64,000 nucleotides of DNA from Lepidodermella squamata (GCA_047495785.1 JBLDXI010000010.1:1798001-1862000), one strand, 5' to 3'. Shown: positions 11,866-23,536, numbered from the stretch's first letter. The notes: generated from the letters alone by a model not told the origin. Program-made: numbers and translations.

Positions 11866-14055
11866 ATGACTTCTATTTTTATCTGGATCATTTTGAGCCT
11901 GTTCATATGGACAATGAACACCCAGTACGTACCGTCTTACTTTTCTCTGAAGCAGCAACTTATTCAACAATGCCCAAATCAATTGGGCACAACCAGGCTA
12001 CCAGCTGACAACGTTACGGTTCGAATGAATGTTGTTTTGGAAGCTTTCCTAGAACTGAACGATAAAAGTTCGACGTAAGCTGTTTTATCAAAATCGATAA
12101 CAATTCATTTAGACAGAATTCTTTAAGTTTTGCCAATGGCATACAAATTGTAATGGCATGGCAACTACCATGTGTCAGGTGGGACATTGGTCAGTCTAGC
12201 TTAACGTCCATCCCTCTAGAACTAACCGAGTTTTGGCAGCCAATATTGCTGAATACTAACAAGGCAAGCGACTCAGTGCAGCCTGAAAGGTAAGCATTCA
12301 AAACGAAAATGAAAAGTATGCGCAAAATTGGAATTACTCTCGACCTATCTAATTAGTGTTTTCCATAATTTACGTAAAAGAGATGTCGCTATCCGTTATC
12401 CGCTCGTATATACTCCACGGATTAACTGAGACCATTTTCCTGCAGAATCGAACGATCTAACAAGACGAGCAATATTGCTATGCTCAATTCCAGATCCCCT
12501 TAGTTCGTAGTTTCTTGGAGGTGTTTCATTATAGCCAAAATTCATAGAAAAAGCGAACGTCGCACTACCCTGACGGACAATCAGTTTAGTATACCGGGTA
12601 CCGACCGCCTTTTTTGAAAGTGTCTTATACAGTCAGGGTGCGAGTACAGGGATGCAGGTGTCGCAACGCCCCAGTTCGGGGATTCAAAAGAGAGGAAGGG
12701 CGAAAAAAACAACCTTTTGATTTCTTCAGCTGGGATTTAGAAAACAACTCAGTTCAAGAATCCTACTTCGCACACTGCTTATGGTTCAACTAGCAAAGTA
12801 ATTAAGAACATTTTCCCGACCAAATAATTGTTCGATAAATATGAGAAATGCGAAGGGATCAGGTTTGCGCATACTTGGCATAATTTATACGCTATACGTT
12901 TATTCATTATTATGTTTACATTTTAGGGAAAAGAGCTCCAGAGGTCTGCTATTTTCCAACGGAGAAATTCGATTTTCTTATTCGTCAATTTGGAATACAA
13001 AGTGTAACATGTTTTTAAAGGAATATCCTTACGACAGCCAAAACTGTACAATTGAAATGGAATCACAACTACCCTCTAATATTGTTGAATTGAAGGCGGA
13101 AGATCTTGTTATAGCAGATGGATATATCGGCACTACTGAGTTATGGTACTTGGCGAACAATGGGATCAGTACTATCGATGTTTCCTCTTCTAATCAAACG
13201 CAACGTCGCATTAGCATCTGGATGTATTTCAAGCGAAAGTGGCGGTATTATTACTGGATGGGAATCATGTTTCCTTACTCATTGTTGGCTGCACTTCTAC
13301 CTCTTGGGCTACTGCTACCTCCTAATGATCCCAACCGAACCGTATATTTTATATCTGTAGCGCTAGGCTACGTTTATCTCCAAGGAGCTATTTTGTCAGA
13401 CTTACCAAAAGTTGACGAAAATGTGAGATTGACGAAAAGCACTGATGTGCGATTATTCGCATCAGTTCTAATGACAATTTATGCGCTGTGCGCTCTCGTG
13501 TTATCCCAGCTCTATAGAGACCGGATATTTTGTCGCCGCCCTCCCCCTGACCTGTCAACACCAACAACCAATTCTAATCGGCCCAAAATTCGTCGGTACA
13601 AAATATGTTGCGACAACTGGATTTGGAATGTCAGGGACCCTGAGGTGATCGAGACTACGGAATATAAAATCGCCAAACTACTCTACAACGTCGAAAAAGA
13701 AGCAGCTCCAAGGACTCAAAATCACCTGACGAGAGTGAGACCTGCTGGTGGGACGCAGGCGCCTGATGATAAGAGTACAAGCCAGGAAATTCTTGAACTG
13801 AACGATCAATTGTTGAACTTATTGCGAGATGGCAACAGTAAATGGGAAAAGATAAAAAATGCCATTGATTGGGAGGAATATCTCGACAATTTGCATCGCC
13901 AGCTTTACAGCGAGGCCCATTCCTCGATTCGTTACTTGGACTTGATTTTATTCTTCGCAATCATCCTTTTTATTGTCTTTGACGGGGATCCATTGGCTGC
14001 TGCAGTTGTCAAAATTTTTGTAGAACAACAAAACCTCGAGTTCTCTATCAAGTGA
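11866..14055 (+). CDS. Cys-loop receptor subunit with long M3-M4 loop
   Basis: This is the only channel gene on the plus strand. Exons 11866-12074, 12113-12289 and 12927-14055 give about 504 residues. The first intron is 38 bp and the second 637 bp, unusually long for this locus. The last exon starts after TTTACATTTTAG, which restores the phase. The ectodomain has WQLPCVRWDIG and a canonical 13-residue Cys-loop (C-NMFLKEYPYDSQN-C). M2 begins PNRTVYFISVALGY, so Asn, not Asp/Glu, sits at -1'. M3 and M4 are separated by a charged cytoplasmic loop of about 120 residues, against about 25 in the other channel genes here. M4 lies near LDLILFFAIILFIVFD. Ligand unknown. Confidence 0.82.
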
Positions 14056-14626
14056 TTTGTTAAGGGGCTTGAATCGAGTTGCCCCTGAGTTCATCATGCC
14101 GTTTTCTCTGCGACATGGTTGAAGTGCGGAATTAAAAAAACCGGATTTGCCTTATCTCTAAATAGCAGCGACACGTAGAAAGCAGCACATTAAAGTTATT
14201 GGTTATTACATATGTTGGCGATAATCCTTTGATTTTTCCTGCTATTTGTCTTTATCACACGAATGTTCATGAAGCTTGTGTAAATTTCAATGTGTACTTA
14301 TTATTTTCGAAGAATGTTTCAACCACTATTTCTTAATATCGTTAGCGTCTTTGTATGTCTCGGATTAACGCTTCTTTACGTCAGTTTGTAGGTGAGAGGT
14401 GACAAGTAAAATATCATTTGACCATTGATAAGTGAAAGGTGGTGCCTCCCGTTTTCCGTTATCCAGCAATTACTTCTTACACGTGGGCGCTGCGTTGTAG
14501 CAGCATCAATTACAGAACTTTGAACGGCATGCTAATGTTGCTCTGATTTACGAACTTGAGCTCTTTAAATTGGTGTTGCGGTTCAGATGAAACCTGTTCA
14601 ATGTTCAATGCCTTGAATGCAAGTGT
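14056..14626. other. convergent intergenic gap
   Basis: This gap lies between the 3' ends of the plus-strand channel gene and the minus-strand SOCS-box gene. Nothing beyond presumed 3' UTR sequence was recognised. Confidence 0.5.
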
Positions 14627-15673
14627 CTAAATATTTATTTCATCATCTCGTTTCATTCCAAAATCAATAAGGTTCATAAGACAATGAGGTAGATGGTCGT
14701 TGCGAAGTTTTTCCAAAGCTAAACATCGTCTGGAATATTGACCGGGCAAACTGCGCCAAATCACATCGCGGCACAGAACTTGTAGAGACTTCACATTCAA
14801 AATCGAACCGGTGAAGAGCTGTTGAGCTTCCTTGCGAGATAACTTCACGCTAGAACTGTAGCTATCATCCTCCCGAGGTTGACAATACTGGAGCAAATCC
14901 GTGAAATTCCGCCGATCAACCGGGTTGAGTGGACCCATTGCCGTTATCAATAACAACCTATCCAGCTCAGTGAAATTTTCCGTGGCCTTACTTGTTAGGA
15001 AGTAGAACAAAACACGATGCTGAAGAGTTCTGCTGCACATCGCCCCATTTCGTAACAAGTAATTCAGCGTTTTCTCATAGGTCGAATGGGGAACCATCCA
15101 AAGATCTTGACCATAAGAGCTGAGGAAACTATCCAAAGGTGTCGTAGCGGCATCGTCAGAAATAGATGGGAAATTAACATCTAAATCGCAAATTTCGACG
15201 AGAGCTTTCACGATTTCGAACGGCCCGACACATGACCATCGAATCCCAGGCCATATTATAGGTAAATTGATAAAGGCGAAAGATAGCGGGGATAGATCGT
15301 TGTAGATAGAATGGTCCAGTACTCCATTACTAATGAGGAATTTAAGCATACTGTCCTTGTTTCTCGAATTAACGCATGAGGCGAAGAGGTCTAGCTGCGA
15401 GAAGGTAAGTTTAGCTCCATAGTCGTCTATCAGCATTTGAGCAAAGTTTGAGTCACATCTTCTTATCGCGCCTTTGAGAATTTCTTGAATTGAGACCATT
15501 TGGGCCAGTTTAAGAGCTGATCTGAGGTAATCATCGGTTAGATTGTACCACCGCATCCTTGCCAGGGTCATGTCGTAGTCGCCCTCATCGACAGCCTGTT
15601 GTAGTCTGGTTATCCGGTTCTTCTGCAGGCGAATTTCAGAACTTGACGCGGCTAATTCTTTCAGCGACAACAT
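14627..15673 (-). CDS. ankyrin-repeat-like protein with C-terminal SOCS box
   Basis: A single-exon frame of 348 residues, without signal peptide or membrane helix, so probably cytosolic. Residues about 50-250 are helical and contain degenerate ankyrin-like units, for example FAQMLIDDYGAKLTFSQLDL, DSMLKFLISNGVLD and KTLNYLLRNGA. The C-terminal 45 residues fit a SOCS box (SLQVLCRDVIWRSLPG then LPHCLMNLIDF), the module that in known ASB-type proteins recruits elongin B/C and cullin 5. It is therefore likely a substrate-recognition subunit of a ubiquitin ligase. The repeats are weak, so the substrate-binding part could be another helical repeat. Most of the neighbourhood is receptor genes; a role in receptor turnover would be speculation. 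Confidence 0.68.
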   Translation of the reverse strand: MLSLKELAASSSEIRLQKNRITRLQQAVDEGDYDMTLARMRWYNLTDDYLRSALKLAQMVSIQEILKGAIRRCDSNFAQMLIDDYGAKLTFSQLDLFASCVNSRNKDSMLKFLISNGVLDHSIYNDLSPLSFAFINLPIIWPGIRWSCVGPFEIVKALVEICDLDVNFPSISDDAATTPLDSFLSSYGQDLWMVPHSTYEKTLNYLLRNGAMCSRTLQHRVLFYFLTSKATENFTELDRLLLITAMGPLNPVDRRNFTDLLQYCQPREDDSYSSSVKLSRKEAQQLFTGSILNVKSLQVLCRDVIWRSLPGQYSRRCLALEKLRNDHLPHCLMNLIDFGMKRDDEINI

Positions 15674-16206
15674 GATTATGCAACGGAGTAAAAAGTGATG
15701 TCATGTCATAGCATCCGAGTGAAAATGTATTTTGAGAGCTATTCTGTATTTTTGAATTTTGTGTATCCTATATACGCTATATAAAATATTGCGCGTACTT
15801 CTGTCTTGTGTATTATTATATGCTTGCATACATACAAGCATTTGATTATGTGCCGACCGACGAGCGTAAAAAATCGATGCGGTAAACTTGAGAGTGTGCG
15901 GCTTGATGAGAAAAAATGGAATGAAATACTATAGAGTGCGCGCGACAGGGTTTTCAAATTGATCAAGGATCAAAACAAATAACCGCAATGGCAATTGTTT
16001 CCGGGCGAATTAGCCATTCCTAATGCTTTTTTCCGATGAGCCAAATCCTTTAATCGCCATCAATGATCAGTAAGGGAAATAATGAATAAAGCCATTCTAT
16101 CAAAACAGGGAGAAAGTTGCAGAATTTAAGGCTTTTTATTTGCGCCTATTATACCTGGTTCGGACGTGTCGTTCAACCCCTAAATAGATCCACCGCAGAT
16201 CAAAAA

Positions 16207-16579
16207 CTCCCGATCGCTGCGATCCAGATCAAAAAAAAATTCTCGCAAAAGAGTGCCCAATGACGATTGAACGATCCCAGAACAAAGTTTCTCCGGGTGG
16301 TTTCGCTATCAATTTGAAATATTACAAAGTAACCCTGAACAAACGGTCGGTAAAAAACGGTAAAAAACCCTGAAAATCGGAGACAAAGCTCTAAAAACGT
16401 CAGAGGCTTCCAAGGTCAAAGTTCAGGGCATTGTTTGGGGTTTTCGGTTATTTTTCAGTGATTTCTGGGATATTTCAAATTAATAGCGAAACTACCCGGA
16501 GAATCTTTGTTCAGGACTCGTTCAATCTTCATTGGGCATTCTTGCGAGAATTTTTCTTTCGGATCACAGCTATCGGGGG
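16207..16579. repeat. foldback (long inverted repeat) element
   Basis: The arm at about 16207-16325 and the arm at about 16470-16579 are near-matching reverse complements. Shared blocks include TTCTCGCAA, TGCCCAATGA, GATTGAACGA, GAACAAAG, TCTCCGGGT and GGTTTCGCTAT. The outer ends read CTCCCGATCGCTGCGATCC and CCCCCGATAGCTGTGATCC. A spacer of about 140 bp separates the arms. No coding content and no convincing target duplication. A transcript through it would fold into a hairpin with a stem of over 100 bp. Confidence 0.75.
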
Positions 16580-16746
16580 ACTCGAGATGAAAACCTTTTC
16601 GAATTATCAAAATCATAACTACTGAAAAGGAGAATATTTGTTGAAGTTTATTCATTCATACAGTGTCTCAAAAGCAATGCTGTCATACTTATTTCGACAC
16701 AAACCATGAACTAACAGTATTACAGCAACTCACGACCTTTAAAGCT

Positions 16747-17677
16747 TCAAGCCATTAAGCCAAATGGCAACCGCTTTTTGAGCTCCTTCATATAACTCTC
16801 GAAGTCGTCATAAAGTCGCAAGCATTCATTGATACCAACAAAGATTTTATCAACGACGACTTTGGTCTTTTCCAATGTAGTTTGCCCGACGTACTTTTCT
16901 AGTTTCGTCTGCCAAACGGGCCAGCACGAGTCAATTGTCTGCTGCGATTGGCTAACGTACCCCTTCAGCTCATCAAACATCGCCCCTTTGGTAATAAATG
17001 CCACTGCCGCGTAATCTTTCGGTGGAAGGCTGCAGAAACCGCTTGAAACGTAGCAAGGGGCGTGGCTTTCAAAAGCAGCTTCCTGTATCTGCTTGCAGGT
17101 TAAACTGGAGGGTCCAGTGATGACTTGCTGTGACATGGCAACCTGGAGGCATTTCCGAACATCCGACATCCAGATTTTACCAGCAGGCGATAACTTGTCA
17201 ATATTAGCTTCGAACTTCTCGCAGTATTTTTTTACCGAATGACAGCGCATAGTCGTAAGACCCGCCTCTGCACTCCGGATGAGAGGGGGCTAAACATTCC
17301 TCGTAGAATTTGCAATCGTTGCCGTGTGGGTTGTAGCAGTATTCGGGCAGCTTACTACACAGTTCCTTCTCGACGAGGGGAACCAAAGGCCTGGTAGCTA
17401 GGCAGGCTGGCTTGCAAACGTGGGTTGGTTTGCATGAAGGTGAGCAAATGTCATCGACCAGCGAAAGACTGCTGCACAGAATGTTAGCCTTTTCCTGCTC
17501 CGTTTTCGCATTTGCGTAGGCTTTAACTGCATTACAAGCCGCTGTGAAAGAAGGATAGGGGTTCTTACATGCCCTCAGAGCTTCGTCAAGCTTTGAGTCG
17601 ATTATAGAAATAATCGACGCAGAAATGATGGTGATAGATTGAAGGCAAAAGAAAATTCCAATATTTGCGAGTCTCAT
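16747..17677 (-). pseudogene. stanniocalcin-like secreted protein, frame split by 1 nt
   Basis: The 5' part (17677 down to about 17230) begins with a signal peptide (MRLANIGIFFCLQSITIISA) and is cysteine-rich (CKFYEECLAPSHPEC, then GGSYDYALSFGKK). The 3' part (to 16747) continues the same family pattern in the next frame (KKYCEKFEANIDKLSPAGKIW). The two frames meet at a run of seven A (minus strand; T7 on the plus strand at about 17227-17233). One A fewer would join FGKK directly to YCEKF. No suitable intron was seen. The pattern C-x-FY-x2-CL ... YC-x-KF ... G-x-x-W resembles stanniocalcin-like glycoproteins; I hold that name loosely. It may be a sequencing or assembly homopolymer error in an intact gene, a real null allele, or a translational +1 shift. 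The total would be about 310 residues. Confidence 0.6.
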
Positions 17678-19158
17678 TTTGGTATTTTATGGTAGGAAAT
17701 TGTATCAATAAGAAAATATCCAGAAAATAAAGAATGCCACCTTGCTAGCAGCATGTGAAAACATAGCATTGTTCTCACGCTTGAATTAAACATTCGTGTC
17801 ACCTGGACAGCTCCCATCATTGCATTAGTGTTTTTTCTATGGAATTAGAACCGGCAAAAACCAAGAGGAAACACGTTCTCCAGATATAGAGTATCCCCCA
17901 AGTAAACCGAAGTTAGAAAATTATTTCGTATCTAGGAAACCTCTCCATAATACAACGAAACTCATAAATTCAGGAAATATTCGAGCCAGTTTTGCTGATT
18001 TTTCGTCGGTAACAAATATTAGATGAATAAAATTCATGAATTTTTGCTAACATTAGCGAGTTCACATGCGCTCCTTTTAATTTAGCCCTATGCGTATCCT
18101 TTTGCATGCTTTTTTCGAGAAGGCATCAAACTCATGCGAGTTTTTCTAAGCCCTGTGAATTGTGAATGTATGGGATTTTATTTTTTTTAATGTGTGCATA
18201 TTTAAATTAGGGGAAAATGATGCATTGGCGGGGATTGAAACACTGGTCACTAGCGTTACAGGCGAGGATGTTACATCTTTACTACCAATGCTGAGATGAA
18301 AAATAATGCTCACATCGCCTAATCATTACCTTTCTCTGTTGGTCTTGGGCTCATTTTTAACTGAGAAATCTTCAAAGCCGAAAAACTGGCATTTGGGCCG
18401 ATCGAAGCGCTGCGGCTTTTTTAGGACCGAAATTCCGATCTGAACTCCAACTAAGATGCGATCTGGGCCATTTAGGATTACCCGGATTTGCCCAATTAAC
18501 GACCATTGATATAAGTTTGATCATTGTAAAATGTTTTCAGCTTAATCCAATGCAATGGGTATTAAACTTGATCAAAATTGGTTGGATACCTCGTCTGGAT
18601 GCAGTTATTGTAGTCCGAAAATGTCAGTAAATGAATAATAAATATCAATCCAGTGTGTTTCATTATTATACAATGCGCATTGAAAAGCGTGAAAATCAAG
18701 CACATGATTTACAAGCCTTCATGAAAAACTGAATTCGGGTCGCAAAAGTCCTTGTATTTCATGCCTCCAAATTAATGTCGCGTGAGTTTCATGGGGTTGA
18801 AAAGTGAATTCAGCATTTTTGCGGCTCAATCAGACAGTAGATTCTCAGGTGCATATCCCCTGATCATTTAGACATTATGTTAAATTGACAATTTATGAAT
18901 GGCAATAATAAATTTAATAAATCCATGAATTTAATAACACAATGTTAATTGAATTGTTCAGGAACGAGTTCATAAAATCATGATTCACTGACAGGTCATT
19001 GGACGCACAAAAGCAAATTCGTGTTGCCTGAACACAAATAAAGGCGGGCGGAATGATCATTTGAAACGTTGAGCAATCAGTAGGAATAAATTAATTGTCC
19101 AAAATAAGAGATTTAAACCGGGAGGAAGATTCATTGTTACATCAAATTTCCAGCACAT
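17678..19158. other. long AT-rich intergenic stretch
   Basis: Apart from the tRNA-Gly-like relic at 18221-18291, no gene was recognised. The 5' side should hold the promoter of the stanniocalcin-like gene; the far side is 3' of the astacin-like gene. Confidence 0.5.
18221..18291 (-). pseudogene. tRNA-Gly-derived pseudogene
   Basis: On the minus strand the 71 bases align end to end with the animal tRNA-Gly(GCC) pattern: GCATTGG/CCAATGC acceptor stem intact with discriminator A, and a CTCGCC anticodon 5' side. The anticodon position reads GTA instead of GCC, one anticodon-stem pair is mismatched, and the T-stem does not pair (CCAGT against CCCCG). A TTTT tract follows at 18214-18217. Most likely a dead tRNA or a tRNA-derived repeat head. 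Confidence 0.7.
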
Positions 19159-21980
19159 TCAGCCAAATTTAGCGTAGCAGCTTTGTGGCGAAGAGAATTC
19201 ATCAAACAATGCTTTCTATAAACAAAAGCAAGCATAATCTTCCTATTTTTTCAATTATTTGGACTCACTTCGTTTGAGAAGCAGCCGATATCCTTGCGTC
19301 GACAGTCGGAGAAAACTGTGAACACGCCGGGCGAAGACTCTCTGTAGCATGGTATATAAAACTGCCAATTTTCTCGTTAAATTTGCCCAGTTGAAAAAGT
19401 AGAATGCAAGCTTACCATTCCGTATTCATGCTGACAGGCGAGAAAATTGCGATTATAAAATTCGTAGCCGTTGAAGATCGGTTGGTTAGTCTAAACAACG
19501 CTATGAGTTCAAGGTGAGTTGTTTTAAAAGTTAAATTACGGAGGAATCTCCAAATGACGAGCAATCAGTATTCCCTGAACTGCAAATGTATCTCTTTTGA
19601 GACGGGAAATAGCACTTCTTCGCCGGCTAAACAGATTTTGTGAAACAATCATGAGACAACTCAATTTGTTCGAACTTACGCCCTTGTTACAAGTGTCTTG
19701 AAACAGTCCGACAGCACTCGGGGTCAAATATTCACCCTTGCTAATATCGCACCATCGTTTGCAGCCTAGAAACTGGCCAGTTTTAAAGCTGAAACACCTG
19801 TCGAGGAGCTGATCTGTTATAAAAATAATTAGCCATTTCTGGCTGGTTGGACGACGCTGAAAATGTTAACCGCAGCGGTAGTTCTGGCGGCAGTACTGAA
19901 GGGTTGAAGAGCTGTTAGTATGACATGCCAACGCTCCAATGCTCGATGTCGGCACGCGGCATGCGTTACCCGACAAGCTAGGCTGGCCTTGCGGAAATGA
20001 GAGATCCCCGTAGATTTGCCAACTGGGCTTCGGCTTTGGGGAGCCAATTGGCTGGGTCCACGAATTGCATTTTTCATTCCTCAGGGTCGTTGCCACAGAT
20101 GTTCCTTCGTAATCGTAACCTCTTCCGGAAAGGCCACATTCCTTCGTTATCGTAGTTGCCGATGTTCCGGGGCAAGTAGCGTAGACGAATAGGGTTAACG
20201 TGCTACTACCGACCCCGGCGAAGCGACGTACATGCACTATGGCCTCATTGCGATTGGTCGTGAAGATTCTCCCACTATTGACGCCACAAGAACAGAACCT
20301 TCACAACAAAAGATGGAAAGCATAAAATAATACTAGAATGTTAATTACTTGAATCCGGGATAGCCTACAGCGCTGTTCACCCGAATGAGGACAAAATCGC
20401 CGCATTGTTTGCTATCTATTTTTCAGAAAGGTAATCCTGCTTTCAAGGCTCGAAATAATTTAGGTACTCACATATTTTTCCACAAGGCAGCGTAGGCTGG
20501 CTGTCGAATCCGAAGATTAAACCACTGGTGTTTTCCTATAGTCGAGACAGATTCGAAAATAAGGATTGGATCGAAAGAGGGTGATGTACATATTTAGCCG
20601 TTCCCCAAATCACGCTCGATAGTTATAAGTTGAAAAAAGATTAATCCTATGATGAACGTAGAAATGAACGAACCGTTCGAACCAGCGTCGTGCAACGCAA
20701 ATTGGGCATGTAATTTCCGCCAACGACATGCACTATCGAACACGGTGGCACGTACTGAGTTGCTGGCGGACACGCACCGGCTGGCTCGTTTGGTGCTGTG
20801 GCGTTGCAAAGCTGGCCGCCGAACCCAAATTGGCACCGGCACTGTGTGCAATTGAATTTAGGATCCGGGTAGCCGCCGTTTTGGCACGTTATCGCTGGAG
20901 TCTTGCACTGAGGGTGATTGTCTGAAACACAACAACTTTCAAGTCTTGGTTTTGTTTCCATTGAACTAAAACTAACCGAAACACTTGAATTTCAGGTTAA
21001 GTTTGTAGCCGTCGTAAAATGACAAGTAGTCCCTCTGGCCAAGGGACATCAAATATCTAGCGTCACTCTTTGGTTCGTACAAACGCGCTGGTCTGACGTC
21101 AAAAGGGTGCGGAGCATGAATGCTGTCGTAGTCGAATGGGTGGTTGTAGGTTGCCATATTCGGGTCGATCAACGGTGGCCTAATTTTCATAAAAAATATC
21201 AGCACAAAGAATACATATTGGAATAACTTCAACTTACACCTGGGCTCCATTGAACTTCAAATAGCTGTCTCGATCTGGCCTGAGGGTCTCGTATTGCAGC
21301 CCGAGTAGAAACATTACGAGGTCAACCATGTCCCCGGGCTGTAGAACAAGTTTCTTTGAAAACGATTGATGAATAAGTCAATATTACCGTGAGTGAAGCG
21401 CCTTTCGGAATGCCAATGACATTTGTCGTAAATCCGGTGAAGTGACCAAAAAATAGACTATGGAAACATAAATTGGAGTGATACTATTGGCTCAAATCTA
21501 AATTGCTCACAATTGAACGAGTACTAGACCGGTTTCATTCGAAGCTATTAAAGGTTTAGGCTCGAATTTAATGCATGATACTTCTTCAATCATTGCGAGG
21601 GCTTGCTGGAACAACGTTATTGAGTTGGCATCTAGGAACAGAGAGGAATAAAGTAAATTTATAATTATGAGGCCGATTTATTTATTAGACATTTTTGGAA
21701 AATTTTTTCAAGACATTGAATTCCGAATTATATGTTTTTAAATAGATGTATTACCTGGGTTAGCTGGGACAGTATCGCCATATTGATCTATATACCTGTA
21801 GTACCCATCATTGACCCATATCGGTATCGGCGAGCTGGTAATTTGTGAACCAGGTCGTACAAGCTCATTGCTAAAACTCAGCAAATCAGCAGGGTTGAAG
21901 TTATCGATTGATAAATTGATAACAGCTGATATGTTGGAAAAAGCGCAGGCAATCAATGTGACGATCAAAAGTAACTTCAT
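19159..21980 (-). CDS. inactive astacin-like protein with EGF, CUB and kringle domains
   Basis: Thirteen exons: 21755-21980, 21511-21631, 21388-21457, 21238-21338, 20977-21179, 20674-20921, 20472-20535, 20349-20415, 19871-20298, 19680-19813, 19416-19490, 19269-19361 and 19159-19215; about 628 residues. Order: signal peptide; astacin fold (about 30-240, with SITLFQQALAMIEEVSCIKF and YETLRPDRDSYLKF); EGF; CUB (about 290-408); kringle (about 409-509, with CGLSGRGYDYEG and NACRVP); a Cys-rich tail. The astacin zinc site HExxHxxGxxHE reads DLVMFLLGLQYE: all three histidines and the catalytic glutamate are replaced, and the later SIMHY Met-turn reads SIHAP. It should be a secreted binding protein with no peptidase activity. 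The phase match at every junction and intact frames argue for a functional gene. The Cys-rich tail is unassigned. Confidence 0.78.
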
Positions 21981-23536
21981 TGATGTGCTGAAATAAATTG
22001 TATGAGTTGTGAAAAAAATGGCAGATGTTTAGATAAAATTATTGCATTTTAATGGCCCAAGGCACGTGCCAAGACCTGAGTCTGAATAAACAACCGCCGC
22101 CAGATCTACTTTTTACACTAGGTCAAGATGGAAAACACTGGAGCTTCTTAGTATTGATTTTTGAAAATTGTAGTAAATTCCTTTTTCAATCAAATATATA
22201 AATACGTTTAAATTATAATTCCTTGATTTTAGATTCTCGCCGGACAAGGGCAATTAAGATTTTTTCAAGTCATAAAATTGATCAATTTTAAATTGATGTA
22301 GAGAGATCCCTCAATTATCATTTACATTTGCAGAAAACATGTCGCAGCTTAGGATTTAACCTTCAGAATATTGCGAGCAATTACAGCACAATTCTTCTCT
22401 CTCAGAATGATCAGCACAAATGAAATCATTTCCAGCACTTTCCAATTATTTCTTGGCTGGCAATCACAGGAATTTGAGCCTTATTGTCTCTGCAATAGAG
22501 AATTCATATTAAAACCCATGCCCGAACCGGCGGACCGAAAATTCAAACGAGGCCCGCGTTAACCCGGTTAACTCTGTAAGTGGAGCCACTTTGCCGTCTA
22601 AAATTGCTAATCAAAATATATAGGACACTAATGTTATCAAAATTTGCCGAGGTTTTGTCGAAGGTTTGTCCATTATCCCCGTTCTCGGAGCACTGTTTTT
22701 GTCCTTTCCATCATTTTGTGAATCAGAAGTTAAGGCAGAATATATCCGTGTCGGCCTTAAAGCTACACGAACGATTCGGATTTTTTTCTGGCTTAAAATT
22801 ATTGACCACGCAGCATTGAGATGGCGAGTGGTGATTCGTGACGCTTATCTCGCTTGTAGCAACAAGTTACAAGTGCACGGTGGCTCGCTTTCAAACAACA
22901 ACAACAACAGCACGCATCGGCACTGAGATTATCCGTCAATGAGCGGTGGTGGCGGCGGCGGCAGCGACACCGAGCTGTGTCGCGTGCGGCGTCAAGAACA
23001 GCCACTCGACCGCAGCAGCTTTGCTGTTGTTGCCGGCCGCACTGATACTCACTACACGCGGCCGTGGTTGTTCATAAAACCATATCGCACATAGAGATGG
23101 CGCCGAAAAACACTGCGATAACCACGTGTGTCATTTTTGTGGCTTATTAATACATTACTCCATTGTTTTTCCTATATACACCACGGCGATGTATCATATC
23201 TCGTGCGGTCGCAGTTTTGCAAGACCACAGGGCCAAAAACTAGCAAGCAAAACACCTTGATTACGGCTAAATAAGTGATAAATACCTACTCAACATCCGC
23301 AAGATACACTATTGATAGTGTACTACATTCCTGTATTACTATTTATGCCAGGCTTAGTACGGATGCGCATGCTTAGATACTCAACATTCTCGTAATCTGA
23401 TAGAAAAAAAGACTAACTAGCTTCATATACCTCATCCTCCTGTAGAAGGCCCCCTAATTAACCTCAATTTTATTAGTACCTCTAACAAAATAATTATTGG
23501 GTATTTTATTGGATTTTTCTAGAATTTCATCTTATA
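21981..23536. other. intergenic region, promoter side of two divergent genes
   Basis: This gap lies between the 5' end of the astacin-like gene (minus) and the Q-rich gene (plus). It is mostly AT-rich with no recognisable CDS, except for the GC-rich island annotated at 22885-23110. Confidence 0.5.
22885..23110. promoter_or_regulatory. GC- and CpG-rich island with short tandem codon-like repeats
   Basis: A sharp rise in G+C and CpG inside AT-rich DNA. It contains AACAACAACAACAG, a GGTGGTGGCGGCGGCGGCAG tract near 22943-22965 and GCAGCAGC near 23010. A 51-codon plus-strand frame starts at 22939 (MSGGGGGGSDTELC) and stops at 23094 with no known domain. It may be a promoter or 5' leader for the Q-rich gene about 440 bp downstream, or an unrecognised first exon. 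Confidence 0.3.

Noticed and set aside
20594-20700. A possible frameshift inside the CUB domain of the astacin-like gene
   Set aside because: An intron starting GTTCGTTCATT after ACG at 20674 joins in phase to the exon at 20472-20535 and gives a CUB alignment of the right length, so no shift is needed.
22799-23005. A cysteine-run minus-strand frame (poly-Cys)
   Set aside because: It is the antisense of the CAA repeat in the GC-rich island, a composition artefact.
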